A stretch of 64,000 nt of DNA, from contig NW_019091391.1 of NCBI RefSeq assembly GCF_001949145.1, positions 1,524,628-1,588,627 on the forward strand, read 5' to 3'. Below the pieces are notes generated by a model. The model did no database searches. It had not been told where the DNA came from and saw only the letters and a list, made by a program, of their open reading frames with translations. The translations under genes and the position numbers were made by a program. Below, piece by piece: positions 23,401 through 35,661 of the stretch; the stretch's first letter is position 1; the number at the start of each line of letters is the position of its first letter. This DNA comes from Acanthaster planci. Taxonomy: Eukaryota; Echinodermata; Asteroidea; Valvatida; Acanthasteridae.

Positions 23401-26400
23401 TCACGAAGAGGGATTTTCAGGGAATGAAAGTCAACAATCTGCTTGAAAATACTTTTCCACGGTTTGGACCCCTTTCACTGCCGATGGTTTGTCATGTTGA
23501 TGCTGATGAGTTCATACCCACCCAGCCTCTTTTGGAGTGTCCAGCGGGGTTCCAGAGAGGAGTGACCCCCGAGTTGCAACCATTCCCACCTTACCAGTCG
23601 AAAAAAAAGGGGCCACAGCTTTCGGGGGCGGGGTGTTGAGGATTCCTCGGATGGAAGAAAAATGGATAGACAATTTTGGAAAGGTAGAAATTCCTTTGGC
23701 TCCCTTGACCCAAGCCCTGGATACGACACCTACCCCACCCTTGGAAAGAGCTGCTCCCCGGCCCTCTTCAAGGCAAGCGACGCTCATGTCAGTGCAGAGA
23801 GGTCCATGCACTGCACACAATACTTCCTGACGCTGTAGATATTTTAAGTTGAATCGATGCCCGCTAAATGCCAGCATGGAGGTAGAGTGATTCTACCTCC
23901 ATGATGCCAATAAGCAGGTTGATTTCAAAGAAGTGATAATCCTGCAATATGGGTGCGGGCCGTCCCCCTTTTCGCGCCTCCCGAACAAAATAATTCAGCT
24001 GGATGTCCATGCGCACGAGGTGTGATTCTGCAAAGGAATTCCCTTTTCGATATATGAAACTTCTTAACCAAATCCCAAAATTTCCCAAGATATTTCCCAC
24101 CGACGGAAGGTGAAAATGGAGAGGGTATATTACCAGGACGAAAACCCGACTACCATTATGTTGGATCAAACTGTAGAGAGGCGCTAAAAATCACCACCTA
24201 TCCGGAGAAAATATTTATGATGTAGTGAATCGCTCTTTGCGACACCATTTAGAAATCGTGTGCAACGTCGTTGAAAGCGCCTAAGTGCCTTTAGATTCGA
24301 TAAGAATTTTACGTAACGACATGTTCTCAGAGACATTACTGGAAGTCTCAAATTGCGTGAAGTCATTTCATGTGTGTTTTTCTGAAGAGACATTCGAAAG
24401 GAAAGCGAGCAGGCTGAACAGCTAGAGCCCAGAGGCCGTTCAAATCACACGAGAGAGCCTTATGAAGTCCTTGGCCTTAGAACACGAGCCACAGTCCAAT
24501 GCACATTATAGGTTTATGCGAAGGGAAATCGCCCAAGGCAGCAGGATCGGGCCGTGTTGAAATGGCCTTCGATGTGTTTTTAAGGAAACGTGCTGTGAAA
24601 ATTCAGCTCAACTTGTCATCATGCATACTACTTTTTGTGACGATAAAAATAAGATCTAAATACTTCTTTTCATTGGAGGTGACAACAGGGTTGTAGTTTT
24701 TCTATTCCTAGAAAATCCTTTCATCAATACGTTTAAAAGGGCAACATTTTGCTTTTGTCACACGAGGCAATCCTCGTCAAAAGAGCATAAAAATACCAAA
24801 GGATGTTCTCAAAATCAACCACCAACAAAGTTTGAAGAAAACTAACCTTTTTTATAGTCTGAACAAGCTGCTAAACCCGATTAAGTAAAAAGTAGAGCTC
24901 AGTCCAAGAAAATGTAGAGACGTACGATATTAATTATGTTGTACACAGCGCGCCATGAAGACAATACTTTGTTCCTTTCCTCTGACGCTTTGGTTATGAG
25001 TATATGGAAATCTTCGTTAACACCAAAATGTTAGAGCACCACCCTTCTACTGCTGAGGTTAAACTTCATAGTACTATATTGCAAGCAAGATTTGCTGTAT
25101 TTATTGAAGTCATACCAGCATATTTCATATTGGCATTAAGCAACAGTAATTTATTGTTTTCTCCGAGTTTGAAGTGCAACACACAACCACACAACCTCAT
25201 TTTTATGCAATCTGGCGCACACGCATAGCAAATTTTGTACCGAAATGCTACATTTTCTTCATTGACGCTGCACCCTGGAACCATTATGACATGATGACAG
25301 CGTGTGGCGACTTAACACTGTACAGGCATGCAGAATTATTCAAAACTTAAAACGCATATCAGACGTATAAATGAGGCCTAGAGGCCACAAATCGCAATCC
25401 GAACCTGTCGCAAATGATCAGAAAACAGACCATAGTTGCAACAAACGTGTCACCGATAAATTTACAGTTTAAAACTTCATGTTTAAAATGTGCATGTGCG
25501 TTTGAGGCCGTGAAGGCAAACCCTTGGTCGGCAACAAAGGAAATACAGTAGGTGTAATTTCATCGTTGGAAATGCAGTGTATTCTGCAGCGACCAATCAA
25601 CGATAAAGAATTCCAATATAAATAGAAAATAGATGTTTTTAAGAATCTATTGTTTCATGACTTGAACGATTTCTTCATGAATAAAAAAGACCAGATATAT
25701 CACCCTCGCCGCTACTGGCAACGCCCAATGGAACAATCGCCCCACGTCGTCGGACCGCCAAACGGAGGATCAACACGCATATTTTTTCACAGATTACATC
25801 CAACAAGTGACGTAGACATAATGGCTCCCATGGCAAATGCACACATTGGACCTTAATTTTTGAATAAAAGTCATTTTAGAGCAGTTGGGCGATGATAATA
25901 AAGCGAGCCTTATATTCATTGCCATAAATGACATTGCAAAGTGTGGTCATTCAAGCGTAACTCTCCGCCAGTTCCCCCCTGATTTCATGGCTAATTGCCT
26001 ACACATTATGGGGGATCTCATATACAATTGATGGCATGCTGGCCACCGTGTTTCGTTATAATAGGATTACATTAGTGTAAATTATGAAGGAGGTCTGCCT
26101 AAATTATTAGTTTCAGGATGTCAAAGTAACGAAACAAGCAGGTGTGGTGAAAACAGATGTCCAAATGTACTTGTTGCAGTTATGTTACATAGATCCTTAT
26201 CTCACAGAAACTTTTAGGTTCCAATTTAAGTTTTACGGGACTAATTCAAGTCCGAACGTACTTAATTGCAAGGTCTATATCGCAAGTCTAAATTCTAAAT
26301 TTTATATTCTCAAATTCCCCGAACGCTATACTCCCCTAGCACCAGGTCAGCGTGATGGAACTGTTCGGGCTTGGCTTTCCCCATGCAGCATATTAAAATG

Positions 26401-28606
26401 TACCGGGGTACAGAGCAGAAATCGAAACATACAACACATAAAACAGTCACCGCCGTGTCTGTAACCCAAAATTAAACAGCCGTAGCGTAACGACACGCTC
26501 TACTCTGAACACGATTATTCAAAATTATTTGATTAGCAAAATTTTTCCTTCAGCGATATACTGTTATTCGAAATATTCATGCAGTAGGGCCACACACAGT
26601 AATTCAATGGAGTGAGGCTCAGTGAGGACATCAAGTACTGCAGCATTCCGCCATTTCTGGGTGAAAAGCATTCCGCCATTTCTGGGTGAAAAGTTGACTT
26701 TTGTAGCACAATTCAGTTCACATTTTTGTATCCACACTGGCAAGACAGACTTCTCGCGCTGTCTCCGTCAGTGTTTTATTTAACAAGGTGACCATTGAAA
26801 CATGCCTCCCTACATCACTTTCCCTCTTCGGCTGAAACATCTTTCAGTCTCTTCCTCTCAGACAGGGTTGAAATAAAAGGTGGAGGCTGTAATAAATGTG
26901 GGAACAGAACCTCTTGGAGAATGTCACTCAAAATATTACCCGTGGAGTGGGCATGGCATCACTTCGTCTCTTTTTTCCGCAAGGAAATACTCGGGATGCG
27001 TTTCTCTGACCACCGATTTGTCTCTTAATATTAAAAATAGTCCTTCAAACCCTGTTGCGCTTAATGATTATAAGAATAGCAGCCTGCATTGTAAAGGATC
27101 CTCGAACAGGTTTAAATTTCTTCCGTTTTTCTTGTAGTTGTCTTTTCTTAAATATCCTTCTCCGTTATCTTTTATCCTTCGCCCAGGTCGAACAGTGACC
27201 GATGTCTTCTTGACCTCCCTGGCCGTGGCTGACCTTCTTGTCTGCATCATCTGCTCCCCTCTCCTCGTGGTTGGGATCCTGGTCCACTCTGGCCACACTG
27301 GGGTCTCCTACAACGTGGAGCAATTCCTCTTCTACTTCTCCTCCGCCGCGTCCATCTTCAACTTAACGGCGATCGCCCTGGACCGCCATGACGCCGTGCT
27401 GCACCCAATGTCGCGGCGGCTCACCCTGCCGCGGTGCCGGCCCGTCCTGGCGGGCGTCTGGGCCCTGTCAGCGGCCGTCGCTGTCGTGGTCTATTTCATG
27501 CCAGCCCAGTTTGAGTTCATCGTCTTGGCGCTGTGCTTCGCTTTCCCCTTCGTCGCCATGGTGATCAGCTACGCCCGCATCCTGCGCGTGGCCAAGGCGG
27601 CCGAGCGCAGAGCGGCGTCCCACCAGGGCGGGAGCTCGGGCAAGGACGGCAGCAAGACGGACAAGACGGTCAAGATGGTAGTCATCGTGGTGGCCGTCTT
27701 CACAGTGTCCTGGATTCCGAGTCTCATCAGCCGACTGCTCAAGTACGTAGTCACCATGACACCGGACGAGAAGAGTGTCATGGAGGTCACGGCATGCCTG
27801 ATCGCCTACGGGGGGAGCGCCCTCAACTTCTTGGTATACGCCTTCATGAGCAGACGATTTAAAATCGGTTTGGCCCAGGTAAACAAACTCTACAATTTAA
27901 CTGAAAATATATACATCTATCCCATTCAAACTGTAACGTCTTCCCACGTTTCCCACAGTAAAAACTCCTATCCGACCAGTAAATTTGGCGAAGACCAGAG
28001 ACTACAATAACTAAGTTATGATTAAAGAAGGGTTATGATTTTTTTTCGTAAACCGATTCCAGAACTTTTCTGAATAATTTGACAGCTACAAATTCAGGCA
28101 TGAAGGGGGCGCTTTAAAATGCATTTGTAGATATTTATCACACAGGATTGCTATGTAAAAGACTTGAAGTGTGCAAAAACACAAATTAGCCCATCGATCA
28201 ACACAGCTTCGCCGCGGAAATAGGTTTTTTTCTGGCCTACAAACAAACATACCGGCAATGTAGAGATCAACCAAGCCTTGCCAAAGACCAGCAATAATAA
28301 TCACAAGAATGTGGATAAATAACAGTTGTCTTATCTTTTCCTGCTCTCTTTGCACAGCTCTTCAGATGTCATCGCTTCATCCAGAGGGTCAGCCCCACGG
28401 CAGATGACGACATCGGAAAGACCCGATTCCACGCAACCATGGCAACAGTCCAGCACACCGCCACGGCGCCGCAGGACGCCCTGAAAGACGGGTCCGCCTT
28501 CCGGAGTGACAAAATGACGCCAAACGAACCGAACGCGTCTTTGAATCATGCTGAGAATCGATTACAGTCAATCGATCCACCAAGCTCACTCGCCACCCTG
28601 AAATAG
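20179..28606 (+). CDS. class A (rhodopsin-family) G protein-coupled receptor, atypical orphan
   Basis: Three exons (20179-20446, 27187-27878, 28358-28606) join in phase to 402 residues. The N-terminus is rich in Pro-Glu with N-glycosylation sites at N24 and N39. Seven membrane helices follow: helix 1 with GN (N77), helix 2 LAVADLL (D105), helix 3 FNLTAIALDRH (R156), helix 4 W181, helix 5 P210 and Y218, helix 6 VFTVSWIP (W265, P267), helix 7 ALNFLVY (303-307), then helix 8 RRFKIGLAQLFRC with a possible palmitoyl Cys324. Oddities: position 3.25, usually Cys, is Tyr131; W181 and P210 are only 29 residues apart, so extracellular loop 2 is nearly absent and has no Cys; DRY is DRH; NPxxY lacks Pro. 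Short loop 2 without disulfide recalls melanocortin receptors, but other motifs do not fit; ligand unknown. Confidence 0.93.
21861..21963. repeat. 51-bp tandem duplication
   Basis: aactattttttattattcag... at 21861 is repeated at 21912 with one extra T in the T-run. The copies are otherwise identical, so the duplication is recent. Confidence 0.95.
22162..22273. repeat. 112-bp hairpin (46-bp inverted arms, 20-nt loop)
   Basis: 22162-22207 and the reverse complement of 22228-22273 match at 39 of 46 positions, both beginning gagtttgcaac and ending aaaatctgtcgac. Each arm contains an ACCAATCAC (CCAAT) word, so the hairpin places two CCAAT boxes in opposite orientation. A compact MITE or a chance-kept inverted duplication; no coding potential. 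Confidence 0.85.
23232..23281. repeat. CCATG microsatellite
   Basis: Short imperfect run of (GCCAT)n, 23255-23280 being the cleanest part. Confidence 0.85.
26644..26693. repeat. 25-bp direct duplication
   Basis: gcattccgccatttctgggt... is present twice head-to-tail at 26644 and 26669. Confidence 0.95.
27187..27878 (+). CDS. GPCR exon 2 (helices 2 to 7)
   Basis: 692 nt, phase 1 in and phase 0 out. Acceptor ccttcgcccag, donor GGCCCAG|GTAAAC. GC content and third-position GC are far above the flanks. The open frame extends upstream to 27138 but those 49 nt are intron, since helix 1 is encoded by exon 1 and the splice restores KMRTGRTVTDVF. Confidence 0.95.
27879..28357 (+). other. GPCR intron 2 (479 bp)
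   Basis: GT/AG intron, 3' end cctgctctctttgcacag. Retention would replace the tail with about 44 residues ending at 28010. No other feature seen. Confidence 0.85.
28358..28606 (+). CDS. GPCR exon 3 (helix 8 and cytoplasmic tail)
   Basis: 83 codons including TAG at 28604-28606. Begins LFRCHRFIQRV, completing helix 8 with a palmitoylatable Cys, then a Ser/Thr-rich hydrophilic tail suited to arrestin-type regulation. Evidence is the strong acceptor, matching phase 0, GC-rich codons and a sensible GPCR tail. Confidence 0.88.
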   Translation, partial: LFRCHRFIQRVSPTADDDIGKTRFHATMATVQHTATAPQDALKDGSAFRSDKMTPNEPNASLNHAENRLQSIDPPSSLATLK

Positions 28607-28819
28607 ACACTGAGAATCGATAATCACAAATCGATTCATCAAAGTCGCACAAGCCTGAAATGGACATTGTAACTAGTAAAATGAAGTAAAGTTGCTTGTT
28701 TATAAAGTCAAACTCTGTAATGTAAATTTGTAATAATCTATTGATCCTTATAGAAGTGTGTAAATACAGAAAAAAATGAGTTGTTCTCCATCGACGTTAC
28801 CCTCAAAGACGATACATAC

Positions 28820-28825
28820 AATAAA
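28820..28825 (+). terminator. polyadenylation signal of GPCR gene
   Basis: AATAAA 214 nt after the stop codon. The 3' UTR would be about 235 nt. No nearer AATAAA is seen. Confidence 0.6.
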
Positions 28826-28849
28826 CTTTGAGTAAAGAAACGTTAGATG

Positions 28850-29449
28850 TCCTCAACGTTGTACAAATCACCATTAACTTCAAATTACTGTTAACTTTGT
28901 AGTTTTATTTTCATTCGTTTATTTCGTGTGGATAATGGTATAATATATTAATCCAATTCATCGATCAGATAGACTGATCGAACTCTCTAGCACTTGGCTA
29001 TTAGAAGCCTTCGATATGGTAGTAATCATGGGACACCGTGTACATTTTTTGGGTTAAAATAAAATGCAGTGATTTCTGAAGTCTTTTTGCGGTTTAGAGA
29101 TAAATAAGAAGAAGCGCACTTACAACAAATTTGGGGTAAAACTTTGCTTGACATTCTATCTATAATGAACTCGATGCAATTCCTGAGGAGAAAAGAAGAA
29201 CATTTTACAAGAAAATAATTTTCGTCGGAGAGAAACCTGTGACCTCACAAAAAGTACGCTGCCTTAAAAATGTAGCAAAAACGGTCCAGACGTTCCTGAA
29301 GGTCACAGTTCAAAGAAAACAAGGCTTGCATCCCAACAACAGCGGATTAAAAGCCAAAGGGGGGGGTGCCAAAACATTCGGACAATTCTAATGTTTAAAT
29401 GACCTCTAATGGCCTCTCTGCAGGGTAAGGCAACAATATGGAGACTTCA
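28850..29449. other. intergenic, nothing recognised
   Basis: AT-rich, stops in all frames. Confidence 0.5.
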
Positions 29450-29599
29450 CACTCTGTGAAAACGGTGGTGTTAAGTAAACACCCTTGGTGTTATCAGATG
29501 ACTACACCCAGTCTGGTGTAGTCCTCACTGGGTGTAGTCGTCTACCAACACCCACGGTAGTAAAATAACACCAATTAGTCACCACAGTTTCTGCACCGT
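29450..29599. mobile_element. MITE-like element rich in ggtgt/acacc inverted words
   Basis: Ends are inverted relatives (gtgaaaacggtggtgttaag at left; caccacagtttctgcac at right). The middle alternates gactacacccag and ctggtgtagtc, able to form nested hairpins. No coding capacity. Confidence 0.6.
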
Positions 29600-32270
29600 A
29601 CATATGCTTCTGGAGGTAATGAATTTTTTTTTTTTCGGGGGGCGGGGTATGGACTCCATTGTTTACCACCACTGCATCATCTCCACCAATTCATCTCCAC
29701 TGCAGGGCTACAAGTCCTCTTCAAAATTCCAAAGGGTTGCAAGGCCATGGGGCTTGTCATAACCCGGGGATTTGACGAGCAGATCACCCTCTGTGATGAT
29801 CAAAATTTTGATTAATTTGTCAATTTTTCGGGTATAAACCTCGGCAGTGGACAGGCAAACGCCCGCCTACTTTGTAGGCCTCCTACGGGTTTGTAAGTCG
29901 TGTCCTACACGTGGCCTCCAACTTTCCAGTCATTGCCCTGCGCTACATGTCAAGTCGACCGCACGCGGTCAACAAGATGCATTCTCTTCAATTAACAAAC
30001 TGAAGGGGGGAGGATGCCACACGTCAACTGTCAACGCAGACGCCAAAGCTTTCAAGGAGAGCCAACAGATGCGTATCGGTTCCATCAAGTGATCTGTGAA
30101 TGAGGAAGCCGAATGAGGGAGCTGACTTTCGGCCTATATTGCACGACAGCCCCAAAGCGAAGCCAAGGGCACTATGCGTGCCGGGGCGGGTTCAAAACGT
30201 CATTTGCCACACCACAACAGTCAACAATAATGCTTTCACACCTCTGTCTTAATTATATAGAGGCTGAAGAATTTATCGTATGAAACAAGCTCTGAATTTC
30301 AGAAATTCATAAGACCACAGGCCTGCTGTCAAGCTGTATATTGAACATAACAGACTTAAATGAGATCGTCCAAATGCACTGTTCCCTCACGTTCTTTAAA
30401 TTGCGTAAATCTAAAATGTGAAAGTAGTGCGGTTACTAGAGTTCACGCCATGTAGTCTGGTTAGAGGTCCCTGTATTACCTCATACGCTACGGTGACGGG
30501 AACTGGTGTTACACGAGGGCGACCATTGATCGAATTCCCCGCTAATCTATGCACAAAACGTATCATGGGTACCACGCAAAACTGACTAATGTGCGACAAC
30601 GGTCGCTCTCGAACTTCCCGACGCTCTTTTGTCTCGTGCCCGTGCACACGCTATCGGTAGAATGGGATGTCTCACGGTGAGTGTGATATGCGGATATGTC
30701 GCCCTGTCATGTGACCGTTCTGGGCCAATAAAGACAGTATCAAAGGCAGAGGTACAGCACTGTGTAACTTTGGTCGATGCATGATTTCAAATTGAGGCCA
30801 CAGTTTTCCCCACTGTTTGTTTCATGTGTAGGAAGTATGCGACTGTGATTGTATTTCCAACGGTCAATTATCATGGCAGCTGCTAGACATACAATACTGA
30901 ACAGCTCTCAAAGGACCTGACTAGCCGTGACAGCTAACTTCATTGTGGTCATCGTAATACAATATAATCGAATAATAAAAACACCTTGTAGTTTGGTTTG
31001 TGAGCACCGTACTTGCTGTCATTTCCCATTTGATTGAGCGTTCGGCGGTTCATCGCGCTTGAGGTATTCCACAACGTGATATGAGGACGGTTGAGCGATC
31101 AAGCTAGTGTAAAGATGGTTTGAAAACCGAAGGGAAATGACCTTCCCAAGCGCAAACACGCTGCAAAATATTTGCTCAAACGTATGCTAGGAAGAGAGAT
31201 ATGGGGGGGGGAGGGTAAGGCAGGCTTTTTGCCTTATCTCCCCTCCTGACTCCGACTGCCTTGAGCTTAATAGCCTTATCATAAAGAGCCCGTCAACTTG
31301 TCTGGTTCGTGACTTCACCATACACGCACACGCACCACTCAATTACAGCTCCCATTGGATGAACGATCAAGTTGCGCGTTTTACTTCCGGTTCTCCGTTT
31401 CAATGTAACTTGGTTGCAGTGGGCATGGTTTAAATTCAGGTGGCGTAATTACTTATGATCCGAACGGCGTATGCCCGACATACTGTAAAAAGGGCTGTGC
31501 GGATCATTGCAATATGTATTCGGATATCCATTGTCACAATTATACGGTTGCATAATTGTTGCAACGAAAGCAGCTGATCACATTATGCCAAAATAATGCC
31601 AATACCTTTCCTTCAGGGTTTTCCACATTTTGTTCCAGCTTTTGTAGAAATTTAAAGGAACTGAATAATCCAAAATAAGGGTCAAATATTCGCATTTAAT
31701 CATTCGAAGTGACTCGGCTTCGTGACATAGGCAAAAATGAGGACGCACCATGAGCAGGTTATATTCTATACATTTATCATGCTTCCAACAGATACTTTAT
31801 TAGTTTTTTATTTCGTATGTTTTTAAACGTTCACCCAATTTTGATAATAAATCCATATATTAATCTGAAGTTAACAATTATTTTACCCTCCTTAAATTTG
31901 ACACAATGACACAACAGCATTTTAAGGGTAAATCCCATATAGACTTTCCTTTTGGTTGATGACCAGTGAAAAGTGCGCGTCAACTGTCGACGTCAACATA
32001 TTAGGCCTATTTCACTGGTTCCAAACAGTTGACTGGCAAAACACAGTGAAGGATGAGAAGGAAAAGCCTACCTGACAACTGAAAGAAACATATCCCTGGT
32101 ACTCCTCTCATTAACCAAAACCACTGGTACTCTGGTCACCATGTTGTCTTAAGAGCGAGGGATTATGGGTAACAAATCACCTGATGTCAAAAACGTTAAC
32201 TTGACACCCAGCATCGAAATGGCGTTTGAGGACATTAAAGTTACGTTGTCAGATGAGAGCGCTCTCGTGA
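29600..32270. other. intergenic, no gene recognised
   Basis: Short T and G runs at 29626-29645. Small open frames at 29847-30092 (+) and 30411-30647 (-) show no motif or splice support. Confidence 0.5.
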
Positions 32271-32470
32271 TGTACCAACCAGACCTGTATACAGAGTAGC
32301 ACCATGCTTCAGATTTGGGAAACAAAATGGCTGTTCACTGTGTGTACAGTAGATCGTGCGGCTATTGCACATGTATATCAACTGGCCGTGTAGTGCATAC
32401 ACTTGCCATTTTGTTTCCTAAACTGGTGGCACTTATGTCGCAACATTCTCTGTAATACAGCTCTGGTACC
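32271..32470. mobile_element. foldback (MITE-like) element, arms about 75-80 bp
   Basis: 32271-32346 and the reverse complement of about 32391-32470 share, in order, ggtaccaga/tgtaccaacc, ctgtat(t)acagaga, gtttaggaaacaaaatgg and a gtgt(a) tail. Spacer about 45 bp. Arms are diverged with small indels. Confidence 0.6.
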
Positions 32471-32544
32471 AATAGCCACTCTTGGCAGGTGATCAACAAA
32501 CATGAGAAGAGACGACCAGTTTCAAGTGCACCATCCATTAACTG

Positions 32545-32560
32545 CCACTGGAGGGCGCTA
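32545..32560 (+). promoter_or_regulatory. CTCF-like motif
   Basis: CCACTGGAGGGCGCTA, a near-ideal CTCF core on the + strand. Confidence 0.45.
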
Positions 32561-35500
32561 AACAAACTTTAACCACATGGAGGATTGGAGAACCCCAAAT
32601 ATCGATAACCATAGTGTCGGTGAACATAGTTTTAACCAAGCCACGTGTAGGTCGTTCCCCGATCTCACAGGCCGATCCAAAATAGTGTGATCGGCGCCCT
32701 CAAGGGCAGATTTGCTATCTTGTCAATTATCCAAATGCGCATGACAGCCATCACAAATAAAGAACAGGACGTGGCCGCGTCCAAATCTTTCATCTAGAGC
32801 TACGGCTGGGTCTCGGCTGGTTGAGCCTACTGACAAACAGACGCGAGTCGTAGCTCTGGAGACACGCTTCGGACGCCGCCTGGCTCGCCCGCTACACATC
32901 TATCGTATAAACTGAAAACGACGACACGTCAAGAAAAGCAAGTCGAATCCCAAGGACCGAATGATAAAAGACAACGTGGACTGTACCGATGCTGGCTGCC
33001 ATGCAACACCCGTGGCTTGGCAATAGTGAATAAAAATCCAGAAGTGCATGGCACGCCAATGTTACAACTGCCATTATAATTATTATCTACAGAACCTTGA
33101 GATATAAGAAATGTTACATTAATAATATATGATAATCGATTCTAGCACTATTACATATTACACCTTTCAAAGCCTTCTAAACCGATTGAGAAAAAAGTTT
33201 AAATGGTTGAAATTGAAGTCTACCTAGATGTACACTATACGTTATAGCCACACAGAATCGAGTTGGCGCGAACAGCACCCGCCTGTGTCCCTGCCAATAC
33301 AGGTTACATACACACTAACACAAGAGTCAAAGCAATAAAATAGGCAGACATAAAAACATAAAATGTAAATCTGGCTGGACACAAATTCGGGGGCATTATG
33401 GAAAGAACACCTGCCAATGCGCTACGAAGTCAGGAATACCAACCTACTGCTTTCAACAAAGTCTTCGAATCGACATCTTTCAATGGTACAGTGCGAAATT
33501 CTTGCACGTAATTTACCAATTTCGACAAAACCTTCGCTGTAAAATTGTACCCTATGGTATTAAAACGTGAAGTACCCATTCATTGCACCGATGTACACCG
33601 CTACAGGAGGCGTACATGACAACTGGTGCCAAACCAATGGACCTGCAGGGCGACTGCAGGCCATACAACGCAGTGATAATCGGAAATGGAAAATGTCACT
33701 CGAAGGCCCTTTGGGCCGATGGGGATGATCAAGGCACATAACCGAGTTTCGCGGTAGCATGAAGGCGCCCTACCCGCTACACATTATCCACCACGTAATC
33801 TGATGTTGCAATGTTATATTCACGTTAGGGCCTACATGTTAATAGTTGGCTTTTGTTCCCTTTGCACATTAAGCATTAAACCGTTAGGACGCGAAGACGT
33901 GCTGACGTCTGCAGTCTCCATTTTAAACCACAGTTCACCCACCCCGATTAAAAGCCGCAAAGACCTCCGACAGCGACATGAAAGGTATACATGTATTTCC
34001 TTTGTTGTTTGGAAAGTCACCTTTTGAAATCAGATTAAAGTGCAATGTAGGCTATACCAATGACAATGTCTGTTCTTTTACCCGCCAACACCCTGTGCGT
34101 CATGTGCACGTCGGGCTGATCGAAATGCAGTGCAAGTTCCACAAGACGCCAGAGTGACACACTCCGGTAGTGTTATCCCACGGCCAGCGCGCAAACACGT
34201 ATACGGCAACATACCCGCGGTGGTACTGCGACACTGTACGCATGTACACATACGCCAGAAACTCACGAACAGGGAACACCGTCGGGTTTTCCAATGCACA
34301 GATATGGAAAGACCTTCGAAAGCTTCCCTATCGAAAGTAAGTCGTAGGGCACGACATTCCGCACACACAGATGTGCGTAGGAAACCTCGTCGTCCGAGTC
34401 TGGCTACCACATAAACGATCTTCTTGTAACTTGGGCAAACTGTACTACAGGCGCTACGGGGGCTGTCAAGGTGAAATATGGCGTGGTACATGCATTTTAG
34501 TATTGACACAGTTTACTTTTTAAATATAACACTTTCTGGGTACATTATTCAAAAAGGCTGCTGTTGCCAGCACAGCTGATCCGAAATTTCAAACCTTCAA
34601 ATCGGTTACTCAACTAAAGCTCAAACGCCATACGGGTCTTTGTGTAGTAAACACCAAGTGTAAATCTGCAATCCTTAACGAGCAATTCGAGCGTACATTT
34701 TATAAAGGTATGCACCCCCCGGACCAAGAGAGGGCACAATTTTCCTGGCAACAGAGGCTCCTTTGGTCGGAAAAGAAATACTCTGGTTCACAAACGACTT
34801 TGAAATGCACGCGTTAAGGTTGCGTCGCTACCGGCAAACTGAACACTCCCTACCAATGATGAAGGGGTGCTCCAGCTCAGGGCGGGCACTCATGCTAGCA
34901 CTCAATCGTGGGGTATATATCGACAGCAGTCCGGGCTAAAGATTTCCCGCAAAACTCCCGGCAGGATTTTATCCATCGAGTTATTACGCAGAAAACAGGA
35001 AATATCCCATTCCACTTTTTTTTTCACAATTAATGCGGCACCTACTATACTCAGTTCAGTTGATCGTGAGCACCTCTCGCAATTGGCTACGTTACATATT
35101 TGCAAAAATACCCCGCACACTAATGCGCCCACTCACTCGACCAATAAATGCCATATTGACCATGACATGACAGAGAGAAACAAAGATATAGAACAAAAAT
35201 TATTAGCTGTTAGACACCAACACGACGATCAATTCACACGGTACAACCCTGCTTATACTACGGGACAAGTTAAAGTTTTCCATAAATTCCTAGTAATATT
35301 CGTAAACATGAGAGATATTTGTCACCAAAAAGAGTTTAAATTCTTTCCATGATAAAATGGCACAAGAACATCAAAAAAGAAGACCGATGTCTATACCGCT
35401 ACAATCCTTCCAAATTTCAGTTCAGCTTTGCTGTAAATCTCCCTAGCTAAGTACCTGATCTGACATCTTTACTTATATACCATTATTAAATATATCAAAT

Positions 35501-35655
35501 TTATCTTAACTGTACATTACAGCATGTACTTAAACTACAGCTCCTTCGTTAACGAACCCAACAAATCTTCACTTATAACGCCATTCACTTTTGACTAGAA
35601 ACGTCTCGTTTCTTTGTCCTTTTCTTCAACTGTTCCACGCGTTAACTTGCTTCTT
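32561..35655. other. intergenic, no gene recognised
   Basis: A GC-richer patch at 34080-34510 has open frames on both strands (143 codons on -, 94 on +) but no motif, repeat pattern or splice framing I can interpret. Confidence 0.45.
34724..34739 (+). promoter_or_regulatory. CTCF-like motif
   Basis: CCAAGAGAGGGCACAA; weaker match, and its flanks resemble the site at 9686-9702. Confidence 0.3.
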
Positions 35656-35661
35656 TTTATT
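35656..35661 (-). terminator. candidate CaMKII polyadenylation signal
   Basis: AATAAA on the - strand about 1.6 kb past the CaMKII stop. It fits a long CaMKII 3' UTR but other sites further down cannot be excluded. Confidence 0.3.

Larger units (their letters stand above)
20447..27186 (+). other. GPCR intron 1 (6740 bp)
   Basis: GT/AG intron with a pyrimidine-rich 3' end (tttatccttcgcccag). Apart from the small repeats listed separately I see no exon or gene in it; the longest open frames (e.g. 23512-23877) overlap on both strands and show no motif. Confidence 0.8.

Noticed and set aside
27138-27186. ATG at 27138 as GPCR start
   Set aside because: Would give a receptor without helix 1; these bases are the intron's pyrimidine-rich 3' end.
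27533-27862. 109-codon + strand frame in GPCR exon 2
   Set aside because: Shadow of the GPCR frame caused by high GC.
34078-34509. 143-codon - strand ORF in a GC-richer patch
   Set aside because: Open frames on both strands and no recognisable domain; not enough to call a gene.
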